NCBI GenBank assembly: GCA_018398765.1
Contig: JAHBMJ010001403.1
Location: 1 to 31,462 of the forward strand
DNA from: Chromera velia
Lineage: Eukaryota > Sar > Chromeraceae
Direction of reading: 5' to 3'
DNA: 31,462 bases
Shown here: one piece after another, positions 12,141 to 22,583 of the stretch
How positions within the stretch are numbered: the first letter of the stretch is position 1
How the letters are laid out: the number at the start of each line of letters is the position of its first letter
The notes under the pieces: model-generated
Told to the model about the DNA's origin: nothing
Seen by the model: the letters and a program-made list of their open reading frames with translations, nothing else
Database searches by the model: none
Translations under genes and position numbers: made by a program

Positions 12141-13263
12141 GGGGCCGCACTCTACATATAGGTAGATTATGACCCCTGATTTTAAAGAAAAACAAACAAA
12201 AATCTAGGAATGTTATACAAGAAGTTTCATAAAAAACCAAAAACTATAAATTACAGAGAATATGACAGTAACATTAGTTTTTATGTTGGGCTAGAAACAT
12301 ACATTCATTTTTATGAAAAACTTTGTGTCGCCAGGTTTTGTTAGGCTGTTGGGCTTATTGGATTGTTGGGCTTCACCTTGCTAGAAAGCTGTTGGGCGCC
12401 CAACACGCCCAATACACAACACGCCCAACACGGCCCAACAGCCCAACAAACACTCCCAACATGCATAACACGCACAATCATGATGATGACAAGCTTGTAG
12501 GGATATTGACAGTGAAGAAATTCAATTTGAATCATCTGAATATGTCTCTTTCTTTGTTCTCTGCAAGCCGTCTTCTCTTGCAGTCCAGACATCTTTAATT
12601 CTTGTTGGTTCTGTGTTTGGTTGGGTTCATGAATTCTTGCAAGACAAATGGAAACTGACTGTCAGTACTGAAGAAATAAAACGTTTGATTCGTCTGTGGA
12701 ATGAAATTGATCACTCCGAAATGATTGCTGATGAAGGGGGATGACTTGATGAATGAGTTAGAAAAGTTAAGCACAAGGAGTATACATTTGTCTGCATTGT
12801 GTGTGCAGGTCTGTCTCCATTTTCTTTGGTGTATTGTGAACGTTTTACGAAGAGTTTCAGGCTCATACTGCACCAATGTGCAGCGCTGAATGTCTTAAAT
12901 GGTGTCTATTATATTTATATGCTTTGATACGTGGATTTGGCGTGTGAGACAAGCTTGTAGGGAAGGGAAAGGACTTTGTTGGGCTCTGTTGGGCACTGTT
13001 GGGCTTCATGACCTGCCATGCAGCTGATGAAAGGCCCAACAGAGCCCAATAGGCAACAAGCCCAACAAAACCTGGCAACACGACTTTGGACTAACATTTC
13101 TTAAGACTGAAGTTAAACTAGAGCTTGAGAATAGCCCAATATAACACTCCAGAATGTGCTTTATCTACTAGTTTTAACCTTGTAACTTGGGATATAATAT
13201 ATAGTGTAAAAAGATGTAGGAAAAGTTAGGGGTGAAACTTAGGTATACCTACAGTGCGGCCCC
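12141..13263. mobile_element. ~1.1 kb nested inverted-repeat element studded with GCCCAACA octamers
   Basis: The outer ends are GGGGCCGCAC (12141-12150) and GTGCGGCCCC (13254-13263), with weaker similarity extending inward. Inside, a second inverted pair lies at about 12325-12375 and 13030-13085, sharing CCAGGTTTTGTT and followed by TTGGGC-rich DNA. The octamer TGTTGGGC or its complement recurs in both clusters, including a perfect 16-bp palindrome at 12390-12405. GACAAGCTTGTAGGG occurs twice (near 12488 and 12950). No protein was recognised. The right end overlaps the last codons of the RT-RNase H frame, so exact ends are uncertain. Confidence 0.6.
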
Positions 13264-15089
13264 CTAGTTAGTACCCTTTCGTACGTGTCCGCCGTGGGGA
13301 CGTATACTTTGAACCATTGCACCCCACCTTTGCACCTTTGCCACTGGTGAGCGAGGTGTTTGCGTGCCTTCTCGGTCAGGACGCGTCCCTCGTGCACTTC
13401 ACCTGGTAATCTCAACAGGGCATCTGCAGTACTGTTCTCGCATCCTGGGATGTACACTGCTGCTACCTCTATCCCTACCTTCCGCTCAAGCGTTTACACT
13501 TCCTCCAACAGCTACCCCAATGCTCCTGCTGTGCTGTGTCTCTTGTTCAATATTCGCATAGTTGTTGAGTAGTCTGACTTGATGAGCATACGTCTGCCAT
13601 AAAATGCCGCAGGGTTTGCTGCACTCAGCGCTTTCAGCGCCAAGGGCACGATTTTGAGTTCTCTGCAGTTGTTTGACGAAACTGACTGGAAGCCGGACCA
13701 TACCCATAGTATATAGCTATCTTTATCGACGAAATTATCGTACCTACCCTCCCCGGGGGCCGCCGCATCTATCGTTATGACTTTAATCCCCGCCGGGACA
13801 TTCACCCAATGGGCTATCCAGTCACCGGTCCATATGTCCAGGCAGCCCTCTGGGGTGACCCAGAGCCTCCGGACTGAACACGTAGTTAAAGCGCTTACCC
13901 ACAAATCCAGATCTTCTCGTATCTGCTCCGACAATCTACATTCCTTTTTCTTCCACTCCCTTTTTCTTTTTTCCATCGGCAACTTGTAAAGCGCTTGCCA
14001 GCATAGGGCTAGCCGCTGGCCGCCGTATGGGACGACTAGCCGAAGGTGGCCTAGGAGACCTGTCAAGCTGCACAGGTCCCCCATGGTCAGGTTTTCTGAC
14101 CTCAATAATACCTCAATCTTTTTTAGCGCTTTCTCTCTCTTTCTCAGCGGGACATAAACCGCTAGGCGCTGCGTGTCAATGCCGATCCCTGTGAATTCCA
14201 GCGCTGTGGTTGGGAGCACGGTTTTTGCTGACTTCACTTTCTACTTTAGTCTCTCAAGCCACTGCTGGATCAGCCCTAGTGCCTTTTTATACTCTTCCTT
14301 TGTATCTGCTGCGATGAGAAAGTTGTCAATATATGTGAGGGAGCTAACGACGGCCATGTCTAGGCCGTGCTCTCTGAACAGCGCTTGAATATGCTCCATC
14401 ACTCCTTAGAACACAAACGGGGCGACTTTCAAACCAAAACACATCACTCTATATCTGTAAAACGCTTTGTCGAACAGGTTAAAGAAGCCTAGGAGGTCTA
14501 CATGGTCGGGGTGCACTCGGATGTGGAAATACCCGTCCTCTAGGTCTAATTTTACCATGTACCTGCCTGGTTTCAATTCTTTCAGCGCGTGTCTGATCGT
14601 TGGCAGACCTATCTCTGTGTCCATTGCGGCTTCATTTACGCCTGACGCTCTCATATCTACGATGATGTATGGCTCCCCCGTTTCGGGCTTCGGGACCGCC
14701 CCAAGTGGTAACACTATGGCGGGCTGTTATGCTACTTTCTCAATGAAGCCTTCCTTCTCTAATCTCTCAAACTCTTTCCCTATCTTCTCAGGAAAATCGT
14801 AGATTGATAAGTAATTCTGTAGGTTCACGCTTGCTGGCCAAATTGAATGCTTCAGAGGGAGTCTCAGTCCCTCTTTGAGCAGGCGTACTATGTGACTGGG
14901 CATGTTCATTCTCCTTGCTTCCTCTATGTTTAGCTGATGGCCATTTTTCCATACTCCCGGCTTTCTCCACCCGACGGGTAGGCTAACCGTGGGCTCAGGT
15001 AGTGCCCACTCTGGTAGTGTCATTGTCCATCGTGACTTTAATGGGGGCAACGGCTTACTGGCCATGCCTGACACTTCGTTAACCAGCAT
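13239..15089 (-). pseudogene. Reverse transcriptase-RNase H of the retroelement, crossed by five TAA/TAG codons
   Basis: One frame runs from ATG 15089 with no frameshift and no TGA for about 617 codons. TAA 14727, TAA 14406, TAG 14241, TAG 13512 and TAA 13494 interrupt it, before the TAA at 13239. RT motifs are PLGAVPKPE, the motif A DLEDGYFHI, motif B FGLKVAPFVF, and motif C as YIDN instead of the usual YxDD. RNase H has VITIDAAAPG, NNCREL and KSDYSTT, so the D-E-D residues are visible, followed by VYIPGCENSTADALLRL as in DIRS-type elements. Seventeen Trp codons are intact. Past the insert at 12141-13263 the frame plausibly resumes at 12140 and ends at TGA 11985-11987, crossing TAA 12069 and TAG 12030. 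A TGA lies 18 codons before the ATG, so a longer N-terminus is possible only if that TGA is a mutation. Confidence 0.85.
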
Positions 15090-15459
15090 ACCTGCACGGT
15101 GCTCCTCTTGTGCTTCTCATCTGCCCAATGGGTCTGCATCCGCCTCCTGTGACTCTTGATCTACATACATTGGAAATCGCATTAGGAAGGGGTTACCTTA
15201 TCATAACATAATTTTCTGACCTCCATTGTCGCTATCGCGTACTGACATAGCGCTACTAGTTGCTGTTAGACATCCTAACTAGCATGCTAACCAATCTACG
15301 CGACAACTAATAACATTTTCTTGTATTGACGCATCCTTTGCCTTATATATTAACCATGTTATTCATACTTAATTATATAATGGACATGGATGTCTGATCT
15401 ATTTTTATCAACGTGCTCAACGTTTTTCAACTCCACTCTCAACTACTCGATTTCTATGA

Positions 15460-17404
15460 TCAATTTTCCTCTTTCATCCTATACACAGGATCTGCCAGTC
15501 CAAGCCCTGACGTATCTAAGTACGCTATGGTTGTTAGGATACGGCCCCATGCTGCAGCATGCCTTGACTGGGGGCTGCAGACACCGGTGAGGGTGCCTGA
15601 GCCGTACAATTTAGCCGTACATTTGTATGCCCTCCCCTTTCCGCCCGCTTTGGAGTGCAGTGCCCCCTGCCTGATGGTTCCGGAGTTTTCCCCTTCACCT
15701 GCCTAATGGTACCAGCTCTTGGAGCCGTTGTAGCCGCTGCTACTGCTGCTGTTGCGGCCCCCTCTCCCCCCTCCGGACCCTCGACTGCCCCTGCTGGAGG
15801 ATGCTATGTTTGCTATGGCCTCTCTGACCTCCTTTGCTTCGGCAGTGCACTCGTCTTCGGTGTGGAGGATGTTGCAGTTGTTCATGACTCCCTTCTTCTG
15901 GTTTTTACGCCACAGGTAGTAACAAACCTTGTAGACGTTTGAGTAGTTTTGCAGGATGTGCCCTCCTTCAATATAGACGATGGGCTTCACCCCCTCTCTC
16001 CCCCCCGACTCGCCCTTTACCTTGGCAAGTTGGAGAGCTTCCTGGGCGATTTGCTCCACATTGTACAACTTCTGCTCAACGTTCACACACCTGTACAACA
16101 AGTCCCATACAATCATGGGAATACCGTCCTGAAACAGAAGCACCTTTTTCCCAACCGCTCTCTCAGTGAGAGCTTTGTCGATACTTTTGATCACGTAACG
16201 TATGATCTCTTCCAGCAGGTGGGATCTCTTGGCATCAGTGCTGGGGTGTTTGGTTAGACCGTGCTTGTAGGACTCTTTGAGCTTCCTCACGGCACGAACA
16301 AGCGTTTTGCCAGCGTCGATGACCTCAGCGCACTTGTTGGCGATCTCGACGTGGCCCACGTTCTTCGCGGCGTTGCGCTTGTCCTGGCAGTCAGAGATGA
16401 CCTTATTCTAGGCTGAGATAAGCTACTCGTCGGTGCTTTTATTGAAGTCAATGACGCGTCTGTCTGTTATCTTGCCTAGTATCTTACCTGTTCTGGGCAA
16501 GACTTTGGCGACGACCTGATTATCAGGGATGATGGCAGACATCTGCTGTGGGTCTTCGGGGATTGGTGTATCCTCCTTCAATCACTTGAGGGGGAACCAA
16601 TGCGGGATGAGCATCTGGATCAGACTTTATGATACTATTCCTATATATCATGTCTCTCAACTCTTCAATGTACGAACGGTCACTGTCCAACTCACCGCCA
16701 ATGTCGCTTAGTGCCAGATCTGAATCGGACTTGACGTAGTGGGTCTCATTCTTGAAAAGGCCTTTCCCGTTCTCATTCTCCTTCAACACTTTCCTGAGGG
16801 TGTCAGTTGATACTCCTAGCCCTCCGAAGAGGGATTACTGCTGTGTTAGGCCTTTTGTAACAAGCACGGCTGCCTTGTCCGTCCTCTGCTTTGGGGGAAC
16901 AGAGTTCAGTTCGATAAGCTTGGTGGATGCACGTGGCTTCTTTGCACTGCTGGTGATGTCAACGTCGGGTGCAATATCCTTGGAGGAGGAGGATGGGGTT
17001 TCCTGAGGTGCGGCCGGCACCTTAGTTTCCTTTTTCTTCCTGTTGTTCCTCCCCTTCCTAGTCCCCTTCGGGATTGGGGTGGTCTTTGCCGCTTCCGCAG
17101 GTGTCGGGAAGCGCTTAAAAAATTTTGTACGCATCTCAGGCGTCATAGCCTCAACGGCGGCAAAGAGTACGTCCGAGGCCAGCACGACGTTTTCTCTCCG
17201 GAATTTTAACCCCTCTCTGCAATCAATATACACAGTGTTTTAGTAATTATTCTAACGTGCACCGATCATGCGGCTCGCCGTAAAGAGTTTTCCACTAACC
17301 TGAGCGGTCGTATCTTTTTGCTCCTCATCCTTCTTTCCGTTTTGCTCTTTCTTGGACGTAGGTATAGTTGTAGAGAGAGACTTTCCTTTGTCCTCAGACG
17401 ACAT
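15460..17404 (-). pseudogene. Gag-like ORF1 of the retroelement, crossed by six TAA/TAG codons
   Basis: A single frame can be followed from ATG at 17404 to TGA at 15460-15462, about 650 codons. It is crossed by TAG 17252, TAA 17240, TAA 16835, TAG 16423, TAG 16408 and TAG 15703, plus one +1 shift near 16575. No TGA needs to be read internally. The product is Lys/Arg/Glu-rich at the N-terminus (KKDEEQKDTTAQ), has a helical middle (near ERAVGKKVLLFQDG), a Cys/His patch (NNCNILHTEDEC) and a Gly/Ser/Arg-rich tail, as expected of a nucleic-acid-binding Gag. No canonical zinc knuckle was found. The Gag call rests on position and composition. The frame may be decayed, or TAA/TAG may be read as Gln. 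Confidence 0.6.
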
Positions 17405-17692
17405 AGTGTTAGTCACTTTAACTCGTTTTACTTCAACTTCGAAAGTGGGCAGCAATCTGCTAAGTCGGCCTACGGAGCTCTTAACTCAATCGGATAAATT
17501 GATCCACCGATGGGTGTTACTCGCCTAAAAAGTTTGTTTTTAGGGGTCGGACGTTACTCGCCACGGGACCTCCTATAGCCAGCATGCAGCGCTACGCACT
17601 CTAGTGGTGCTTGTGGTGTGCTACGCATAAGAACGGTGGTACACTACGCGCTTATTTTATACTGATTTGTTATTTTGGGCCCGAGGACTGAA

Positions 17693-17906
17693 AAATTTAT
17701 TTTGGCGCAGAGACTTCCCAGCCGAATGAAAATAGTCGTGATTATACCCTTCTTCTAGGGGCTATCAAAATTCCGGTTTTTCTAACGAAAAAAAAAAAAC
17801 ATGTACGCGCCGGAGACGGTATCTTTACCTTCGTTCATCCTTTGTTCTGTCTGAACCAGCCTGGGGGTTCACGCTTCTGCTAATCGCTCCAGCTGAACCA
17901 ACACAT
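17693..17906 (-). repeat. Split direct repeat A1 (5' end of the retroelement)
   Basis: Aligns with 9947-10150 over about 200 bases with roughly 16 transitions, 3 transversions and small indels. Shared landmarks include AAATTTATTTTGGC, GTACGCGCCGGAGACGG and GCTCCAGCT at the outer end. Confidence 0.85.
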
Positions 17907-20266
17907 CAGCAACAAGCAGTGTAACCGACATATATTGAAACGATCGATCAATTCATGTAAACACCAATAACCACAAACAGCATCAAGCCCAACGCAATCA
18001 AAAATGAAAGGAAACAAAAGGGTGACGCCAACAGCTTTCTTTGACGTAGTGTGGGGCAACATGCACGAAGATGCATGTTGCACAACGTGATGATCGAGGT
18101 TTTTGTTGTGCATGTCACATCTCCATATGTGAGGGGCGGATCAAGCCTAGTTTGTCCAAAGGTTCCGCTTTTTCCATGTTGCAAAACTGTTGAATTTGCG
18201 ACTTCAATACTACACGTGCAATATTGCCAATTAATCGCCTATACTGTGCGTTCACGCGCTGCACGCACTCATGAACTATTGGTTCATGTTTTGGTCATGA
18301 GCTGCCAAAAATTCATTTATAGGCAAAAAGTCTTCTTCTGAGGGGCAAAAACCCCCATAAAACCACGCTAAAACCCCCTTTAAAAACCATAAAATTCACT
18401 TTTCAAAGAGGCTCTGCCAAAAATTTAGGAGTGCGTACAGCGCGTGCGCTCGCGCGCCCGCGTACTTGCTGTTAATATTGTATAGAGCTATATTATGGTT
18501 CATGAGGCGCTACATGAACAATCGGACGTTGATGACTCGTTTTGTTGCTCCCAATTTTCTTGGAAACGATCCTTTTATGCTTTCACTACAGCACGATCCT
18601 TTTATGCTTTCACTACAGCGCTATGATTTCTACCATGGTACATGTGTTTTGGAGAGACAGTGTGGGAAGGAGGTTTTGGGTCTCTCTCTCTTCACTCTCG
18701 AGAGTGTTCTAGAAGTTGTTTTGTTCTCTTCAAAGAATCCGAATAGATCTGTTTTCTCCCCTTTTGTTGATGGGTCCTTGGAAACTGCACATGGGAGTGA
18801 CCTGTTGTTACATTCTTCTGTTCATTTGCGTCCCCGTTTTGTTCATGGGAATGCATGTGTGGTCAGCCGTTCTGCATGTTCAGGTCTGATATGCGGTTAC
18901 GTTACAAGAATGCTTTTATCCGCAAATCTGCGTACCTGTTTGATGGTAAGGGAGTTGTCATTAATGTTTATTGAATTGCTGTCTTTGTGATGGCCTTTTA
19001 ATTTTTTCAAAGAACAATATAATTTGCGTATTTTAGTCCGTACGGCGAGCACGGATCTGATTGAAGGATGGTTGAATAAGGTTGCGTTTCTGGAGCGCTT
19101 TAGGCCAACGATGTATTGAATGTGTTTATATTTGTATCTTCCTTATTTCGATTCTTTTTGACATATTGATCTTTGATCGAACGTCTCTTTTACTTAGCAC
19201 ACAGAGCCAGAAGCGATAGAAAAAAAACAGTAGCGAGACTGAAAGGGGGGGGTTGCGCATGATGTTGTGTGTTGGAATTGTGGTTGCTTGTCTGGCATGT
19301 CGGGATTGAGAGTGTACGCATTGATACTACGGCTTATGCCAGGACGATTTTAAATTGTGCGCGCGACCGATCGTTCACGGGGTGGTGTTTGAGCCATGCC
19401 GAGATTTATTGATTTTTTGCGCCGTACGTGTATTTGGCATCGAATTGGCATATGTCCGTCCATCTATACATGCGTACTGAGATACAGGCATGTGAGATTT
19501 CGAGTAGAAGGACTGCTCTTCCACTGAATACAGTGCTGCCGCCTACTAGTATAGTGCGGAGACAGTTAGGATATACGTTACAGCTGTTTGAAGTAACGCA
19601 AATTCTAAAGTAACACTAATTATAACTATATAGAGCGAAACTCCAAGCGAACACAAACTTAAGTAAATTTTGATCCCCCCCCAAAAAAAAGTTTTTTTTT
19701 GAGTTAATTAAAAAAAAAAAAAAAACTGTGCATGTCCGTCATACGCACTTGTAGAACGTATTTTTTCATTTTTGGGGGGGGGATCGGTTCTATCTCCATC
19801 ACGGTCGGTATCACCCGAGTTCCAAAATATACCCCTCAAGCAACTCGCACGAAGCCGCGATCGTACATGCCTTATAATTACTTTGTGCATACGTGCCCCT
19901 CAAGTAACTCGCACGGAGTTGCACATGCATATATGATACGCGCGCGGTCCCGAAAAGCATACTTCGCTGCCGTGTTCGCTGCCGTGGCCCCCGCCCCATG
20001 GCAGCACACAACTTAGACATGCCCAAGCCCCCGTTGGTGTGCATCAATTAGCGGACCCCTAAATAGCCCCCCGAGGTACTCACCCAACTGGTTGGGTGTA
20101 TCCCGTGTGTATATATACCAGTGAGCTTCGTCACGGAATTAAAGGCTTCGTGGCAATACGAACCGAGAGGGAGCCTTCACGCAGTAATTCATGTGATTGT
20201 TTCTCTGTACGTTCATTTTCCTGTGTAGTCATCACTGTATATACATACTGCTGGCCGGCATAAAAA
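17907..20266. other. Intergenic region without a supported gene
   Basis: Contains an open frame at 18466-18990 (174 codons, no recognised motif), a 27-bp direct duplication containing CCTTTTATGCTTTCACTACAG at about 18573-18626, a duplicated CTCAAGYAACTCGCACG pair near 19835 and 19897, and homopolymer runs. Nothing links these to a known family. Confidence 0.4.
19671..19787. repeat. Homopolymer inverted repeat (GATC8-9A / TG9ATC)
   Basis: TGAT followed by eight C and eight A at 19671-19690 is mirrored by T5, nine G and ATC at 19769-19785. Between them lie T10 and A15 runs. This is a hairpin-capable structure or a small degenerate foldback. Confidence 0.6.
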
Positions 20267-21460
20267 ATGGAAACCGTTGTCGAGCACTCGTTTCCAGACT
20301 CGACGAGTCTTCTTGGCCGTCGAAGGCACAAAACGATTCAATGGATTTCTTTGTCCACTAAGGGCTTCTTGTCCTCCCAATGCTTCGATGGAAAACAGGG
20401 AATGAGGAAACTCTCGGCAGTACAAACGTGGAGAGACCACGAAGGGTGAGGGGAGGTGGGGAAGTGTTGTGTTGTTCACGTCTATCGCAAAAGCGACTGA
20501 CCTTTTTTCAGAAACTGTTGTGCAGCTGTTGTTGCTCAGGGAGTTTAGAACAGAATTTAGCTCCACAGTCAGAGCTTGTATAATTCCTTCTTTTTGTTCG
20601 ATTCAGGACAGCAAGGCCTCCACAGTCTTTTTGTTCGATTCAGGACAGCAATATCTCTACAGTCTTTTTGTTCGATTCAGGACAGCAAGGCCTCCACAGT
20701 CTTTTTGTTCGATTCAGGACAGCAAGGCCTCCACAGTCTTTTTGTTCGATTCAGGACAGCAAGATCTCCACAGTCTTTTTGTTCGATTCAGGACAGCAAG
20801 GCCTCCACAGTCTTTTTGTTCGATTCAGGACAGCAAGGCCTCCACAGTCTTTTTGTTCGATTCAGGACAGCAAGACCTCCACAGTCTTTCTGTTCGATTC
20901 AGGACAGCAAGGCCAGAAAGCAGCATGCAGTCCTCTTCTGTGAAACTCGGCAAACACAACACGCACAGAAGGTGCATCTATATATATATACGCGCATATC
21001 CACACTCTCTTATTTCCCTTGGTTCCTCCTTGCAGGTTGAACCTTCTGGTCTTCATTAGCAAAGGCGCGCAGAGTTGCAAGACGGATAGCGTGTTTGTGT
21101 GGGCATTCAGGAAGGGCTCGGGGTACAAGCGCGCATCCGCCGACGGGGCAGATGAGGTCACACAAGAAGTCCTAACAGACCGTCTCTCGAGAACGCTTTC
21201 GAAGATTCTCTCTCAGGTCGAGAAGACAGTGACCGTTCGTGATTATCAAGAAGAAGCCGAACGAGCAGACACTGACTCTCTTGACAAGCCTCAATACGAT
21301 GTGTTTGTCGGAGCCGACTTCAGTGTCTTTGGAAGAGCTCAATGCTACGAGGCAGACAGAAGTCGGGACAGCAACAACGGACAGGCGAAGCATGGTGAGC
21401 CTCTCTCTCTGTGTTTCTATAAGCTTGCTCCTTCACTCTTGATGATTGTTTACTTCCTAG

Positions 21461-21540
<80 letters not shown>

Positions 21541-21879
21541 CTTTTCTCCGTCGTACACATGTGCAACGTTCCCCTCTCGGCGCAGTCTCCCTCTTTTTCT
21601 GTGGGCCTTTTCTCTGCATTGCTGTCATTTTTCGTCCCTCCCTCAATTCTTGGCCCTCCTCTTGCCTGCATCCCCTCAACTCATTTCGATTGAATTTCTG
21701 TGCCAGCTGCGTCTTGTTTCAACTTCATCCTGCACCTTTCTCGAGATCCAGACCCTAAGTCAATGAATGGACCCGATCCCCAAGTGCAGCGCTTGAATCA
21801 AACGCTAGAGCAAACGTCCTCTTGTAGTTATTCAATTTCATGTCTGAGTATTCACAGCCATCCTGCCTTTTCCAGTTAA
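20267..21879 (+). CDS. Hypothetical three-exon gene, function unknown
   Basis: Proposed exons are 20267-20445, 21036-21394 and 21707-21879, giving about 236 residues with a TAA stop. The ATG follows an A-run (AAAAAATGG). Donors are GTGAGG and GTGAGC, acceptors TTGCAG and TGCCAG, and the phases (2 then 1) close. Exon 2 is the best supported: 119 open codons with balanced composition, including SVFVWAFRKGSGYKRAS, a helical segment near TLSKILSQVEKTV, and YDVFVGADFSVFGRAQC. Exon 1 contains two Arg/Lys clusters, and exon 3 is polar with QVQRLNQTLEQT. No domain was recognised. Intron 1 holds the 37-bp repeat array and intron 2 a long CT tract. Exons 1 and 3 are less certain than exon 2. Confidence 0.45.
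20589..20919 (+). repeat. 37-bp tandem repeat, nine copies, in intron 1 of the hypothetical gene
   Basis: Units start at 20589, 20626, 20663, 20700, 20737, 20774, 20811, 20848 and 20885. Each has TTTTTGTTCGATTCAG (last copy CTTTCTG) followed by GACAGCAAGGCCTCCACAG, with few substitutions (AAGATCTCC, ATATCTCTAC, AAGACCTCC). Because 37 is not a multiple of 3, the frame shifts each unit, yet all three + frames stay open. This explains the overlapping repetitive ORFs here. Confidence 0.95.
21464..21534 (+). repeat. (CT)n microsatellite in intron 2 of the hypothetical gene
   Basis: An almost uninterrupted CT tract of about 70 bases, on the sense strand and downstream of the exon 2 donor. The Leu-Ser ORF read through it is an artefact. 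Confidence 0.95.
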
Positions 21880-22583
21880 TTGCATGTCTGGGTGTTCATG
21901 TGCGTTGTCTTTAGCTGAGAGGCCCGGGCATGCAGAAGAGCAAACTCTGTGGTTGAAGGCGGCCGAGGGAGGGCGTTTTGGATTCACCTAAAGTTACACG
22001 GTGTTTGACTGCTCGCTTACTTGACGGGAGAAAAACTCTCCAGGTCAAATGACCGATCAAACACTGTGTGAAGTACGTGTCTATGCCACGTGAGCCGCTC
22101 TTCCTTCATGCAAGCATGAAACAATTAAGCGATATGATGCATGCTAGAGGTCTCTCAAAGTTAAAGTTAAAGTTCAAGCAAAGTGCAGCTTGATCGAATG
22201 CTCTCGAGGTGACAAGTTAAGTGCTCGATTGAGTCTCACCCCTTTCTCTCTCTCTCTCTCTCTTGGTGTCCCTCCAGGATGGGTTCCCACTCCTGCAGTG
22301 CAGTGCATCCACAGTTCAGGTTGGACATGCAGTGCGTAGTCGGTCGTTGTGAACGAATGTCATTGAAAGAAGCAGCCTCTCTGCCTGCTTGCTCGGCCTG
22401 TTTGCATGCTTGCTTGTATCGTTCTAAAGTCAGCTGGTTGCCGTGCGCACACTCATAGCGCCTTACTGGAAACGAAAGTCGATCTGTCAGAGTCACGACG
22501 GATTGGCATGCACACGTGCATGGGAGGGTCATGCTGTCAGTGCTTGAATGATCGAAGTGGCTTGCTCACACTATCTGCTATAT
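21880..22583. other. Intergenic stretch with short simple repeats
   Basis: Holds a small AAAGTT tandem near 22155-22175 and a CT tract near 22241-22264. No gene was recognised. Confidence 0.5.

Larger units (their letters stand above)
9581..17906 (-). mobile_element. DIRS/Ngaro/PAT-type tyrosine-recombinase retrotransposon with split direct repeats
   Basis: Read on the - strand, the order is A1 (17906-17693), Gag-like frame, RT-RNase H, tyrosine recombinase, B1 (10370-10151), A2 (10150-9947), B2 (9802-9581). A1 and A2 align along about 200 bases in the same orientation, as do B1 and B2. This A1...B1-A2-B2 pattern is the split direct repeat typical of Ngaro and PAT elements. The recombinase replaces the DDE integrase of LTR elements, and such elements insert without target duplication; none was seen here. 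About 144 bases between A2 and B2 (9803-9946) match nothing else in the window. A separate inverted-repeat element interrupts the copy at about 12141-13263. The copy carries frameshifts and many in-frame TAA/TAG codons. Confidence 0.85.

Noticed and set aside
17880-18184. Hydrophobic ORFs on the - strand overlapping A1
   Set aside because: They cross the retroelement boundary into unrelated DNA, and hydrophobicity follows from T-rich sequence.
18466-18990. 174-codon open frame on +
   Set aside because: Length is notable, but there is no motif, no splice context, and part is a duplicated 27-bp unit. Not enough to call a gene.
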